Shown: positions 37,901 to 47,163 of the stretch, piece after piece | How positions within the stretch are numbered: position 1 is the first letter of the stretch | Layout of the letters: each line of letters begins with the position of its first letter | From: Sporocytophaga myxococcoides | GTDB taxonomy: Bacteria > Bacteroidota > Bacteroidia > Cytophagales > Cytophagaceae | DNA: 64,000 nt | Direction: 5' to 3' | Assembly (NCBI RefSeq): GCF_000775915.1 | Contig: NZ_BBLT01000006.1 | Coordinates: 62,001-126,000, forward strand | Program-made: the position numbers and the translations under genes | The notes under the pieces: model-generated | What the model was told of the DNA's origin: nothing | Databases searched by the model: none | Seen by the model: only the letters and a program-made list of their open reading frames with translations

Positions 37901-40900
37901 TCTGTTAAAGGAGGTACAAGCCCTTACTCTTACAGCTGGAGCAACAGTGCTAAAACAGAAGATTTAACAAATGTTGCTGCTGGTAATTATTCCGTAAAAG
38001 TTTCCGATGCTAACGGTTGTCAGAAAAATTTATCTGCAAATATCACAGCACCTCCTGTGCTGGTTGTAACTCTTGATGCTGTAAAACACATCAATTGCTA
38101 TGGAGAGAAAAAAGGAGCTATAAGTGTTTCTGTGAAAGGTGGAGTAGGTCCTTATTCTTATACTTGGAGTAATGGTGCTACTACTGAGGATATTATGGAT
38201 GTTCCTGCCGGAAATTATACAGTTAGGGTTTCAGATGCGAAAGGATGCATTACAACTTTAAATCAGGAGATTAACCAGCCTGCAATGTTAACAGCTACTG
38301 TAGATGCGGTTAAAAATATTCCATGTTTCGGAGATACAACCGGCTCTATTAATATATCTGTAAAAGGCGGATCTCTTCCATATAATTTTAAGTGGAGCAA
38401 TGGGGCAACTACAGAAGATCTTAAAGGATTATCGGCTGGAAATTATACCGTAACAATTACTGATGCTAAGGGGTGCGTAGAAACATTGTCCTCTAAGGTT
38501 TCTAGCCCTGCAGTTTTGACTCAATCACTAGAGTCAGTAAAACATGTTCAGTGTAATGGCGATAAAAGTGGAATTGTAAATATCACTGTTGTAGGTGGAA
38601 CGGGACCTTATGTTTATAAATGGAGTAACGGAGCATCTACACAAGATTTAACTGAAGTGGGTGCTGGTTCATATTCTGTCACTCTCTCTGATGCAAATGG
38701 TTGTATGGGTAAAACTATTTCAGCGACGGTCAACCAGCCGTCAAGCTTAGTTGCAAAAGTTGAATCAGTAAAAAACATTATCCGATACGGAGAAAACACT
38801 GGTGCAATTTCAGTTTCAGTTTCTGGTGGAGTTGCTCCATACAAGTTTAGCTGGAGCAATGGTACCTTTGCGCAGAATTTAACTGCAGCTCCTGCTGGGA
38901 ATTATACTTGTCTTATTACAGATGCCAACGGATGCTTAAAATCTGTCAGTGCTATTATTGAGGAGCCTTCTTCATTAGTCGCTACCATAGAATCAGTATC
39001 TAATATCCGCTGTGCAGGCGAAGTTTCCGGTGCTATCAATATAGCAGTAACAGGTGGTAATCCTCCTTATTCTTTTACCTGGAGTAACGGATCATCTTCT
39101 GAAGATCTTACCAATATTCCTGTCGGATCTTACTCTGTGTTAATTAAAGATGCAAATGGAAGTACACAGACTTTAAAAGCAAATATCACTCAGCCTTCGG
39201 CATTAAAACTAAAAGTTGCTGATGTTAAAAATCTTTCTTGTTTTGAGAATAATTCTGGCTCTATAACCACAACAATTACCGGTGGTGTACCTCCTTATAG
39301 TTTTGTTTGGGACAATGGTGCCAGAACTCAGGATTTGAGTGGTATAGCTGCGGGAACATATTCAATAAGCGTTACCGATAAGAATGGATGCTTAAGTTCA
39401 GAGAAAGTTACTGTAAAACAGCCATCAGTACTTACAGCTAAAATCATTGATGTTAAAAATTTATCTTGCTTTGGTGATAATAAAGGAGCTCTTGATCTTT
39501 CTGTTGAAGGTGGTGTTGCACCTTATAGCTATAGCTGGAGCAATGGGGCTAAAGTGCAAGATATAACAGGTTTGAGCAAAGGCAACTACTCAGTGAAAAT
39601 TATTGATGCTAACGGATGTACAGAAACTGTTGCTGAATCAATCACGGAGCCGGAAAAACTAACAGCAAGCGTTATTTCAGTAAAGAGTAATTTATGTGCA
39701 GGAGAAAAGTCAGGTTCAATAAACCTTTCAGTATCTGGAGGAACTGCTCCATATAATTTTAAATGGAATAGTGGTGATTCACTGCAAAATTTGCAGAATT
39801 TGAAATCTGGTAAATACAGTGTAGTGATTGCTGATGCGAAAGGATGTACATCAAAGGCGGAAGCTACTATTGAGGAGCCTAAACTACTTTCTGCTGTATT
39901 GGATAACTTAAAAGATATCAAGTGTTTTGGCGAAAGCTCTGGTGAAATTAATGTTACAGTTTCAGGTGGCGTTGAACCTTATTCTTACAACTGGAATAAT
40001 GGAGCTACAACCCAGGATATTACCGGAATTGAGGCAGGTGATTATAACCTCACTGTTACTGATAAAAATGGTTGTACAAATAATAGTATCAATGTGAAAG
40101 TGAACCAGCCTTCTTTACTTTCAGTAAAGTTGGATTCTGTAAGTAATATTTCATGTCAGGGTAGTCGTCAGGGGGCCATCAATATTTCAGTAACGGGTGG
40201 TACTCAGCCATATTTATATAACTGGAGCAATGGAGCTGTTGTGAGAAATATTTCAGGCTTAAATGCTGGAAGCTATACTGTTAAGATCAAAGATCATAAT
40301 GGTTGTATGGAGACTTTGACTGCTGATATTTCAGAACCATCAGAACTGGTAACCTCTATTGAAAGTGTTCAGCATATGAAATGTAATGGGCTAAGTGAAG
40401 GTGAAGTAATCATATCTGTAAAAGGTGGTGTTGCTCCATATAATTTCAAATGGAGTAATGGTGAAACTTCGCAGAATATCCAGAACGTTCCTAGTGGAGA
40501 TTATTCTGTAACCATCACTGATGCTTTAGGGTGCAGCAAGATTCTTAAAACTACTATTGAGCAGCCGGCAATGCTTGTGAAGTCGTTAGATGCTATTATG
40601 AATTTAAAATGTTACTCTGATACTTCCGGCGAAATCCATGTTAGTGTCAGCGGAGGTGTTCCTCCTTATAGCTACCAGTGGAATAATGGGGCAACTACTC
40701 AGGATTTGATAAGAGTGCCTGCTGGAGAATATTCTTTGACAATTACAGAAGGAAATGGTTGTGTTAGTAATATTACTGCTACAATTACAGAACCTACTTT
40801 GTTCACTGCGAAAATTGCCAAAGTTACTGACATTCTTTGTTATGGAGAGAAAAAAGGATCAATTGAACTTGATGTAGAGGGAGGAGTTCCTCCATACAAA

Positions 40901-41629
40901 TATCAATGGAGTAATGCAACCAACGTTAAAGATCTTTTCGATCTACCTGCAGAAAGCTATTCTGCTTTGATTAGTGATGCTAATGGTTGTCTTAACTCCG
41001 TTTCTGTAGATATCACACAACCAAATCCTCTTTCGCTTAAGATTGACTCTCTATGGACAGTTAAATGTTGTGGGGACAGCAGCGGTGCGATCTTTATTTC
41101 TGTCACTGGTGGGGTGGGTCCTTATTCTTATCAGTGGAGCAATGGAAAGACAACCGAAGATATAATCGGTCTTAAAATGGGCCAATACTCAGTAACTGTA
41201 ACAGATGTTAATGGTTGCTCTGTAAGTACACCTAAAGAAGGTATGACCCTTTATGATCAGATTATGAGCCAAGGTAAATTCGTAACCAGAAATATCCTTT
41301 TTGATGTAGGTAAGGCAACTATTAAAATGGAGTCATTCCCTGAAATCATGAAGATTGCAACTGTGATGAAAGAACACCCTGAGTTGATGTTCAGTATTGA
41401 AGGTCACACTGATAGTGATGGAGATCCGACAAAGAATAAAATCCTCTCTGATGACAGATCAAAAGCTATCAAAGAAGCATTGATAAAAATGGGTATAGAC
41501 AGCCAAAGACTTGAATCCAGAGGTTTTGGACAATCTAAGCCTATCGATACCAATTCTACTAAAGAAGGTAAGTCGAATAACAGAAGAGTTGAGTTCGTTC
41601 TTATTACTCCATCACTTTCTGCTAAGTGA
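34973..41629 (+). CDS. Giant SprB-repeat surface/periplasmic protein with C-terminal OmpA domain
   Basis: The 2218-residue exported protein has a signal peptide (about 1-26, ending HGYGQ). From about residue 48 to 2085 it consists of SprB repeats of about 75 residues; I count 27 copies of the core W-S/N-N-G. Each copy follows the plan CNGDxxGxInISVxGGVxPYxYxWSNGATTxDLxxxxAGxYSVxVxDANGC. The C-terminus (about 2105-2218) is an OmpA-like peptidoglycan-binding domain with NILFDVGKATIK, IEGHTDSDGDP and KSNNRRVEFVL. SprB repeats occur in the gliding adhesin SprB. Here no T9SS sorting domain is present, so the protein is probably held by the cell wall rather than released onto the surface. Confidence 0.92.
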   Translation: MHLKRQIKHILFSLLLLFIFSHGYGQTDENNSGVRITQSTLTNVKLVYLKNNLCNGDNKGAIDINVTGGIPPYTYKWSNGATTQDITGLKAGTYKLYVSDSYKCKDSIIVEVSEPPKLSVQTDSVAHILCFGFKKGLVEISVKGGVEPYKYSWSNGSTTQDIHDVPAGTYSVLVSDANNCQEILSVNVEQKPLIVRSIDDVSNIKCYGDSTGKVDISVSGGVPPYRYLWNNGSTKEDLSNVPAGKYYVVVTDANNCQEASTTNVKEPEKLTLKIDELKHIKCHGDKGGAINVSVHGGVGPFKYKWSNGATTQDITGITAGTYSLNVIDFNGCKTSISATINQPPLLSAALGELKNVSFFGGKDGSINIKVDGGVPPYSYKWTNGATTKDVSGLQAGSYSVIVSDATGCSKTVIVNIIQPQLLSLKLDNLKDVKCNGNKEGEIQIVVTGGVAPYKFKWNNGAITQNLSGVGAGNYSVEVMDANGITKSLSFVINQPEPFTSKVEAVENILCNGDYKGAVNVSIGGGVKPYTFRWSNGTITEDLVNIPAGNYSAEIKDANGCLTSVSATITESPAISLQVSEVKNILCFGNKSGAINISVSGGIAPYSYSWSNGAATKDLINIGSGDYSLKVTDSKGCFKTVKANVTQPALLTVDKQSLKDVSCNGGNNGAINISVAGGVLPYTYKWSNGATSKDLGNAIAGSYTVNVSDANGCSNSLSATITQPTKVVSTLESVTNINCNGDSKGAVNISVSGGVLPYSYKWNNGATSQDLVGVKAGSYSVSIADAHGCKDTLSAKINQNSLMEVSVESSKDIKCFGESKGAVNISVKGGVTPYTYIWNNGAVTQNILDVPAGLYSVTVTDAVGCKKIASSKISEPILFQVKLDGVTDVKCNGDSTGSIQVSAKGGVTPYSYRWSNGSTSEDISRLKAGSYSLKVSDANGCTENISATISQPTVLVTSIESITNVECNGENTGIINISVKGGTSPYSYSWSNSAKTEDLTNVAAGNYSVKVSDANGCQKNLSANITAPPVLVVTLDAVKHINCYGEKKGAISVSVKGGVGPYSYTWSNGATTEDIMDVPAGNYTVRVSDAKGCITTLNQEINQPAMLTATVDAVKNIPCFGDTTGSINISVKGGSLPYNFKWSNGATTEDLKGLSAGNYTVTITDAKGCVETLSSKVSSPAVLTQSLESVKHVQCNGDKSGIVNITVVGGTGPYVYKWSNGASTQDLTEVGAGSYSVTLSDANGCMGKTISATVNQPSSLVAKVESVKNIIRYGENTGAISVSVSGGVAPYKFSWSNGTFAQNLTAAPAGNYTCLITDANGCLKSVSAIIEEPSSLVATIESVSNIRCAGEVSGAINIAVTGGNPPYSFTWSNGSSSEDLTNIPVGSYSVLIKDANGSTQTLKANITQPSALKLKVADVKNLSCFENNSGSITTTITGGVPPYSFVWDNGARTQDLSGIAAGTYSISVTDKNGCLSSEKVTVKQPSVLTAKIIDVKNLSCFGDNKGALDLSVEGGVAPYSYSWSNGAKVQDITGLSKGNYSVKIIDANGCTETVAESITEPEKLTASVISVKSNLCAGEKSGSINLSVSGGTAPYNFKWNSGDSLQNLQNLKSGKYSVVIADAKGCTSKAEATIEEPKLLSAVLDNLKDIKCFGESSGEINVTVSGGVEPYSYNWNNGATTQDITGIEAGDYNLTVTDKNGCTNNSINVKVNQPSLLSVKLDSVSNISCQGSRQGAINISVTGGTQPYLYNWSNGAVVRNISGLNAGSYTVKIKDHNGCMETLTADISEPSELVTSIESVQHMKCNGLSEGEVIISVKGGVAPYNFKWSNGETSQNIQNVPSGDYSVTITDALGCSKILKTTIEQPAMLVKSLDAIMNLKCYSDTSGEIHVSVSGGVPPYSYQWNNGATTQDLIRVPAGEYSLTITEGNGCVSNITATITEPTLFTAKIAKVTDILCYGEKKGSIELDVEGGVPPYKYQWSNATNVKDLFDLPAESYSALISDANGCLNSVSVDITQPNPLSLKIDSLWTVKCCGDSSGAIFISVTGGVGPYSYQWSNGKTTEDIIGLKMGQYSVTVTDVNGCSVSTPKEGMTLYDQIMSQGKFVTRNILFDVGKATIKMESFPEIMKIATVMKEHPELMFSIEGHTDSDGDPTKNKILSDDRSKAIKEALIKMGIDSQRLESRGFGQSKPIDTNSTKEGKSNNRRVEFVLITPSLSAK

Positions 41630-41654
41630 TAGAATAAAGTTTAAGTAATAGTTT

Positions 41655-41687
41655 AAAAAAGTCCGTACTTAATGTGCGGACTTTTTT
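41655..41687 (+). terminator. Terminator after the SprB-repeat gene
   Basis: AAAAAAGTCCG / CGGACTTTTTT form an 11-bp stem with a loop of about 11 bases and a T-run. Symmetry makes it active in both directions, between two convergent genes. Confidence 0.9.
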
Positions 41688-41772
41688 CATTAATTTTGCC
41701 TTCCACATTCCGTTTTAAAAACCGGGGCAATATTTGTGAATCAATTCACCAGACAAATGGTAATTACACCAA

Positions 41773-43452
41773 TTAATATATCACCAGTTTTTTAGTTGTC
41801 TGATAATTTTCTTTGCGCATTCTTACCAAGTATACTCCAGGCTTCAGATCCTGCTTTTCAAAAGCCATTTCATGATAGCCCTGGTTTATTTCTTTCTCCA
41901 TCAATGATCGTACTTTATTCCCTTTGGTATCAATAATTTCTATAAATATTGAGCCACCAGTAGTATTGAATGAAATGACGCCCGATTGCTCAATTGGGTT
42001 TGGATATACATCATGTAGTTTATCAATCCGATCGGTATTGGATGCGTTAGTATTGGAAGTCACTGTTCCAGAACGGAATAAGTCATGGTATTGCTTTGCA
42101 AATTTTGCAACCTTGGCGGGGCCACCAAAAACAGACTCCAGTTGTGAATCTGTTAGGCAAAACCAGTCTTTCAGTACAGAATAGTATACACTTCGGTAAT
42201 CAAATTGCATAGGTACTTGCGTTTCAACCTTGTTAGTATCTGGATTTAACAATTCAGGATTAGTACCATAGCGTCCACCTTTCAGCGATGAGCCAAATAA
42301 CCAGATAGGAGTGGAGCGTCCATGGTCTGTTCCTTTACCACCATTAGACCTCACGGTTCTTCCAAATTCAGTAAAAACTATCCCTATTACTTTATCTGCT
42401 ACTCCCATTTTTTCAATATCCTGCTGAAAACCTGATATTGCTCTGGACACACTATTCAGTAAACTTGTATGAGTTCCATCATACGTATTGCTTCCAACCT
42501 GACTTGTATGCGTATCAAAACCTCCCTGATTAACTGTATACACGCGTGTTTGAAGTCCTCCTTTGATCAATCTTGCCACATTTCTAAGATCTGTAGATAA
42601 ACGGTCATTTCCGTATAATAGAGATTTTGGGAATGAACTGTCCGGAACTTTACTTGCTGCACTTACAATTCGCGCATTATATTTGTCTGTATCTACCGAA
42701 ACCTTTCTTAAATAGGTTAGCTCGTCTCCTGCGCATGTTTGTGGGGCAAGATCTCCATATCCACCTAGCAGTGGATAGTCGTTTGTGATAGAGGTAACGG
42801 AAACTCCTGCAGCTACACCGGTTAGGTCATTCAGTGCAAGAGGAGATACTGATCCCATATTGATGCATAACGGATCTTCATATCCATGTTTTAATAGTTC
42901 TGTTGGATCTGGGAATCCATATCCACCATAGATACTTTCCAGTTCTCTTCCTATCCATCCTGAAGAAAGAAATTCATTGGAGTCCGAACCCATCATCCAT
43001 ATATCTGTAGCTCTGAAGTGTGAAAAGTCCGGATTATCATAGCTGCATCCCATGACAACAGACATTTTTCCTTCTTCAAATAAATTATATAGACCTTCCA
43101 TTGCAGGATGAAAAGCCAGATCGGCATATTTGCTGGTAGTGGTTTTACGGCTTCCAAGGGTAGCCATACCATTATTGACAGCCGTTGCAAATCTCAGATT
43201 GTTTTCATTGATCATTACATTGGATCTTACTCCTTGTAATGTTGAATATTGGTCAAGAGGAATGAATGTATTCAATCCGTCATTTCCACCGAACAGTTGC
43301 ACTACAACCAGTATGTTGTCACTGCAGGACCCTGAAATGGCATTAAGAAAAGAGCTTTGTGCATATAGGCTCTGGCTTCTCATGATCTGTTCTACAAACA
43401 CTGTAGCAGCACAAGCCTTTATTCCGTTATTTATAAATTTTCTGCGATTCAT
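41773..43452 (-). CDS. DUF1501 protein with type A T9SS sorting domain
   Basis: The 559-residue protein opens with NRRKFI and a weak hydrophobic stretch resembling a Tat signal, as is usual for DUF1501. The DUF1501 domain (about 45-455) belongs to the sulfatase/phosphatase-like fold. It has VQLFGGNDGLNTFIP at its start, then NPDFSHFRATDIWM, GGFDTHTSQ, and FTEFGRTVRSNGGKGTDHGR towards the end. Residues 475-559 are a type A T9SS domain (DVYPNPIEQSGVISF ... LKPGVYLVRM ... KKLVIY), so it should reach the cell surface. It follows the DUF1800 gene by 26 bases. Confidence 0.9.
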   Translation of the reverse strand: MNRRKFINNGIKACAATVFVEQIMRSQSLYAQSSFLNAISGSCSDNILVVVQLFGGNDGLNTFIPLDQYSTLQGVRSNVMINENNLRFATAVNNGMATLGSRKTTTSKYADLAFHPAMEGLYNLFEEGKMSVVMGCSYDNPDFSHFRATDIWMMGSDSNEFLSSGWIGRELESIYGGYGFPDPTELLKHGYEDPLCINMGSVSPLALNDLTGVAAGVSVTSITNDYPLLGGYGDLAPQTCAGDELTYLRKVSVDTDKYNARIVSAASKVPDSSFPKSLLYGNDRLSTDLRNVARLIKGGLQTRVYTVNQGGFDTHTSQVGSNTYDGTHTSLLNSVSRAISGFQQDIEKMGVADKVIGIVFTEFGRTVRSNGGKGTDHGRSTPIWLFGSSLKGGRYGTNPELLNPDTNKVETQVPMQFDYRSVYYSVLKDWFCLTDSQLESVFGGPAKVAKFAKQYHDLFRSGTVTSNTNASNTDRIDKLHDVYPNPIEQSGVISFNTTGGSIFIEIIDTKGNKVRSLMEKEINQGYHEMAFEKQDLKPGVYLVRMRKENYQTTKKLVIY

Positions 43453-43478
43453 AGTTGATAGATTTTGTATGTTATGTT

Positions 43479-45401
43479 TTAGGTTAATTGAAATTCTTCC
43501 AGTCTTACAAGCACATCAAATAACGATTTCAGTCTGCTGGTGATTACATTCTTTTGCTGGGTAGTGGCACCTGAAGCAGACCCTGCATTCCAGGCCTGTG
43601 TCCAGTAGTTATCAGTAGTCTGTCCGGTGAGCAAGGTTTGCATCTTTATAGTGCTTTTCTGATTGGAAGTAAGTGGTATTCCTAAAAACAATTCATTCAA
43701 CTCGTTTATGAGACCGTTTGGATCGGATGGGTCAGTTAAGGTTTTACAAAATTCTATGTGATTCAGAGTGGGCTGAAAGGAGTCGAAAGACCAGGTTCCT
43801 GCGCCTCCATTACCACAATAACGCTTGGCAAAGTCCTGACGCTTTGGTAGCGTATCAGAGTTGATCCATAATTCATGATACTGAGGCATCTGGTAATAGG
43901 GAGACCATCCTGCAACATTGGGTGATTCTATTGCTCCCATTGCCATCCCTAATGATTGCTGGTGCAATGCATTATAATGAAAATAACGTTGTTTTACATC
44001 TGATACATTGGCAAGCGCTTCTCCATTGGTAGTTCTCAATAAACCAATAACTACATCATAAGGTGTTTTTATCATCGCTCCTCTATGACGCATATCAAAG
44101 AAATGTTCACTTGCAAAGAGGATCTTCAGTACTGGCAGTATCTTAAAATTATTTTGCTTATATATATTGGCCAGCGGCTTAATTACATTAGCCTTTATGT
44201 TGTCGTCTATATAAGAGAATACAAACCATCTGTATAATTTCTTGACAATAAAATCTGATACTATATCAGCTCTGGACCAGCCTTCAAATTCGGTACCTGC
44301 AAGTGTTGAAATGTTTTTATCAGTATCATCAAACATGATATCAACTAGTTGATTGAGTTCGCTGTCACCTGCAGTTGATGCATAAAGATTACTGTCAGTA
44401 ATAACTTTGTTACTGTAAAACGCAGATAGTTTTTTGGGGGCTCTTACTGGATTATGCTTGGTACCATAGTCATGATCCGTCACCTGGAATCCGTAGTCAG
44501 CTCCCAAAAAGTTATAGGGAGTACCTTGTCTGAAAATAATTCCTTTATGACCTGTAAGACAACGTGCAAACATCTTTACATCATCTTCTGTATATCTTTT
44601 GTCGAACGGAACTTCCTTGCCAATACAAAATAGCTCCTGAATTTCACGGGCAAAGTTTTCATCTGGATAATTAGCAGTATTGTCCTGGCCATTCAGATAC
44701 ATCAGATATGCAGGATCTTTGGTTATTTCTTTTACAAGTTCCCTTAAATCTGTATTGACATTTTCTCTGATAAGTTTTGTATAAAGAAAGGATCGTTGGG
44801 AGTAATTAAGTGTAATAGAGTTCATAGCAAAGTGGTTAAGCCAGAAGAGGACTAGTTTTTCAAATACATTTCGTCCTTGATTCAATGCAATCCCGATGTT
44901 CCATTTCTGAAGGGATCTGTCTCTCCAGAAATTATCTGCAGTAGGGTCTGATATTCCCAGTTGGCCGCCACTTCCTGAGAGTATATTTTCAGGGCGGCCC
45001 CATTCTTGACCTAAAGCGACACCACCCCAATCAACAGTCCCATTCCCATTTTTACCAACTGTGGAATCGTATTCCCTCAAAGGGTAATGGGGAATAGCTG
45101 AGGGAAGGGCGCTGGTCAGCTCGTTTACCACTTCTGCCAAAGGCTTTCCTGTAAAGTAATCCAGATCAGATTTTTTTACCCCAAACATAGTGCGTTTAAG
45201 CAAATGTATAAGTTCTGCTCTGCCAAATGTACCTGTATAGGGACTAACACCCGAAGTGGCAGTAGTACAATTGTCACCCTGTGAACGGGCATTTACATTG
45301 CCATCATTGCTTTTTCTTGCATGGGGACTAATATTCTTTAATAAGGGATCCTGATCTTTGTCAATGGTTAAAAATGACCTTCTCGACAATGTGTTTTTCA
45401 T
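43479..45401 (-). CDS. DUF1800 protein
   Basis: The 640-residue protein matches DUF1800: HLLKRTMFGVKKSDLDYF near residue 67, then LVLFWLNHFAMNS, LYTKLIRENVNTDLRELVKEITKDPAYLMYLNG and FAREIQELFCIG (the conserved NENFAREL-like motif). Further on is HDYGTK and the late CLTGHKG. It begins MKNTLSRRSFL with a twin-arginine-like motif but no clear hydrophobic core. DUF1800 and DUF1501 genes occur together in many phyla. The function is unknown. No T9SS tail is present on this partner, in contrast to DUF1501. Confidence 0.9.
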   Translation of the reverse strand: MKNTLSRRSFLTIDKDQDPLLKNISPHARKSNDGNVNARSQGDNCTTATSGVSPYTGTFGRAELIHLLKRTMFGVKKSDLDYFTGKPLAEVVNELTSALPSAIPHYPLREYDSTVGKNGNGTVDWGGVALGQEWGRPENILSGSGGQLGISDPTADNFWRDRSLQKWNIGIALNQGRNVFEKLVLFWLNHFAMNSITLNYSQRSFLYTKLIRENVNTDLRELVKEITKDPAYLMYLNGQDNTANYPDENFAREIQELFCIGKEVPFDKRYTEDDVKMFARCLTGHKGIIFRQGTPYNFLGADYGFQVTDHDYGTKHNPVRAPKKLSAFYSNKVITDSNLYASTAGDSELNQLVDIMFDDTDKNISTLAGTEFEGWSRADIVSDFIVKKLYRWFVFSYIDDNIKANVIKPLANIYKQNNFKILPVLKILFASEHFFDMRHRGAMIKTPYDVVIGLLRTTNGEALANVSDVKQRYFHYNALHQQSLGMAMGAIESPNVAGWSPYYQMPQYHELWINSDTLPKRQDFAKRYCGNGGAGTWSFDSFQPTLNHIEFCKTLTDPSDPNGLINELNELFLGIPLTSNQKSTIKMQTLLTGQTTDNYWTQAWNAGSASGATTQQKNVITSRLKSLFDVLVRLEEFQLT

Positions 45402-45672
45402 GTTAAAATGGGTTTAATATAACATCTTGCTTCGGGTGGGATTAAGCAAAAAGAACCATCGTGTTATGCACGATCATACAAAGGTGATGGCCTTTACAGG
45501 TTCTTTAAAACATCAATTAGGGAAGGGAAATTTTTTACTATTTTACTAGTAATGAGAATGCTAATATAGCGGTGGGTAAATTAGTAAGCAAGGAAAATCC
45601 AAAATAATATTTTATAATTACAATTATGATCCTGTAGTTTCGAATTCTTTTTTAAATGTTAATATTGTCATC

Positions 45673-47073
45673 ATGGTATTTATTGTCTACAAATTAATAG
45701 CAAATATTACATACATTCTTATCAGAAACAGCTGCAAAATCAAGACTGTTTCAGTTATGCTGATCTTTTCATTCCTGCCTGTTCCGGTTTATTGTCAGAT
45801 ATCTAATTTGCCATTTTATTATGAAAAAAATCTTCCTTTAGTTGGAAATCCTCCAAAGGTGGAAGAGTATTATTTTGAATATCACACTCAAACAAGAGCA
45901 CATTACTACAATCATTTTATTGAGTATGATTTTATGGGAAGAGTTAAGAAACATATTAAAACTAATGAAGGATTACTGGACGATGTACCTTTGATATTTC
46001 AAACAATCATTGACGATAGACCTGTTACCATTACTTGTACCTTTGATTATGATGGAAGTAACAGGCTTGTTTATTTTGTCCGTAATCAGTATCAGGAAGA
46101 GGTTGGGGAGTGGAGGCAGGATGAAGAATGGATATATGACAAATACGGAGCCCTTAAGGAGCATAATTTTTGGGATGTTTCAGAGGGACAAAGGATCATT
46201 AAAAATCCTTCTGTACGATGGAATTATTTGAGAAATAATGGGGGACAAGTTATAAGAGTAGAAAAACAAACGTATTCATTTAATGTTGGAAATCTCACTG
46301 TGAGTGAAATAACTCATTATGGTTATAAGCAGAATGTATTGGATACTGTATCTGTTTATCGTGTCCTCAATGGAAATAATAGTCTAAGGGAAAAGCGTTT
46401 CCAGCTTAATTTCCATCGATATCATGATTTAACTCCTGACTCTGTTCTTCTATCGTCTTACATTCGTGTTTCATCATCAGGTGATACTACACTTCAGACA
46501 ATCACTTATGACGGACATGACAGGAAGCTCACATCTTTCAGTCTTGGAACTTCAGGTGATACTATAGCCCGGACAATTTGGGAGTATGATGAGTTTTCAG
46601 TGAAGCAAACTTCCAATAATATTGACAGACTTGAAGTGTATTATGATGAAACAGGTTATGAGAGATACAGGGAAGAATTTCAGAACGACTTTTCCTTAGC
46701 CGTTCCTGCTGACCTCAATACTCGTGGATTGGAGAATGGTAAAATGACTAGTGCACTCAGGGAGATATGGGATCCTGTAACTTATTTTTATCGCAAGGAT
46801 ACTGAATATCTATATTTCTATGATATTACATCAATACCTCAAAAAAATGCAGTTATAGATAAAATAGCCGTATATCCTAATCCAGGTTCTGGCACATTTT
46901 ATCTTGACAGACCAAATGATATCTCTCAGCTTTTCTTATATGCAATGGATGGTAAGGGCTGGACATTTGTACCAGATGCGTGCATCATATCAGAATGTTC
47001 TGCAGGAATTTATCTACTTGTTATAAAATTGAATGATGGTAGCGTTGAAAAGACAAGATTAATTATTGAGTAG
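45673..47073 (+). CDS. T9SS-exported protein with YD-like repeats
   Basis: The 466-residue protein has a hydrophobic leader (two candidate starts, ATG 45673 and ATG 45757; cleavage after VYCQ). Its middle has recurring YD/RHS-like strands, such as EYDFMGRVKKHIKT, DYDGSNRLVYFVRN and TYDGHDRKLTSFSLG. The C-terminal 80 residues are a type A T9SS domain (IAVYPNPGSGTFYL ... CSAGIYLLVIKL). It is probably a surface protein; no enzymatic motif is visible. It is transcribed alone, divergent from the DUF1800 gene. Confidence 0.78.
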   Translation: MVFIVYKLIANITYILIRNSCKIKTVSVMLIFSFLPVPVYCQISNLPFYYEKNLPLVGNPPKVEEYYFEYHTQTRAHYYNHFIEYDFMGRVKKHIKTNEGLLDDVPLIFQTIIDDRPVTITCTFDYDGSNRLVYFVRNQYQEEVGEWRQDEEWIYDKYGALKEHNFWDVSEGQRIIKNPSVRWNYLRNNGGQVIRVEKQTYSFNVGNLTVSEITHYGYKQNVLDTVSVYRVLNGNNSLREKRFQLNFHRYHDLTPDSVLLSSYIRVSSSGDTTLQTITYDGHDRKLTSFSLGTSGDTIARTIWEYDEFSVKQTSNNIDRLEVYYDETGYERYREEFQNDFSLAVPADLNTRGLENGKMTSALREIWDPVTYFYRKDTEYLYFYDITSIPQKNAVIDKIAVYPNPGSGTFYLDRPNDISQLFLYAMDGKGWTFVPDACIISECSAGIYLLVIKLNDGSVEKTRLIIE

Positions 47074-47120
47074 TTGGAAGAGAAATTATCTTCACTTTAA
47101 TAGATTTGATCGATAAAAAA

Positions 47121-47145
47121 AGAGAAAGGCTAATAACCTTTCTCT
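47121..47145 (-). terminator. Terminator of the VWA gene
   Basis: Stem AGAGAAAGG / CCTTTCTCT with a 7-base loop. The A-run at 47115-47120 becomes a T-run on the minus strand, so it terminates the minus-strand VWA gene. Confidence 0.8.
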
Positions 47146-47163
47146 TCCAGGTAAAAATTAAAA

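Noticed and set aside
34973-41629. CRISPR or satellite-like repeat array
   Set aside because: The periodicity of about 225 bp is entirely that of protein-coding SprB repeats, with diverged DNA copies and no short identical repeats.
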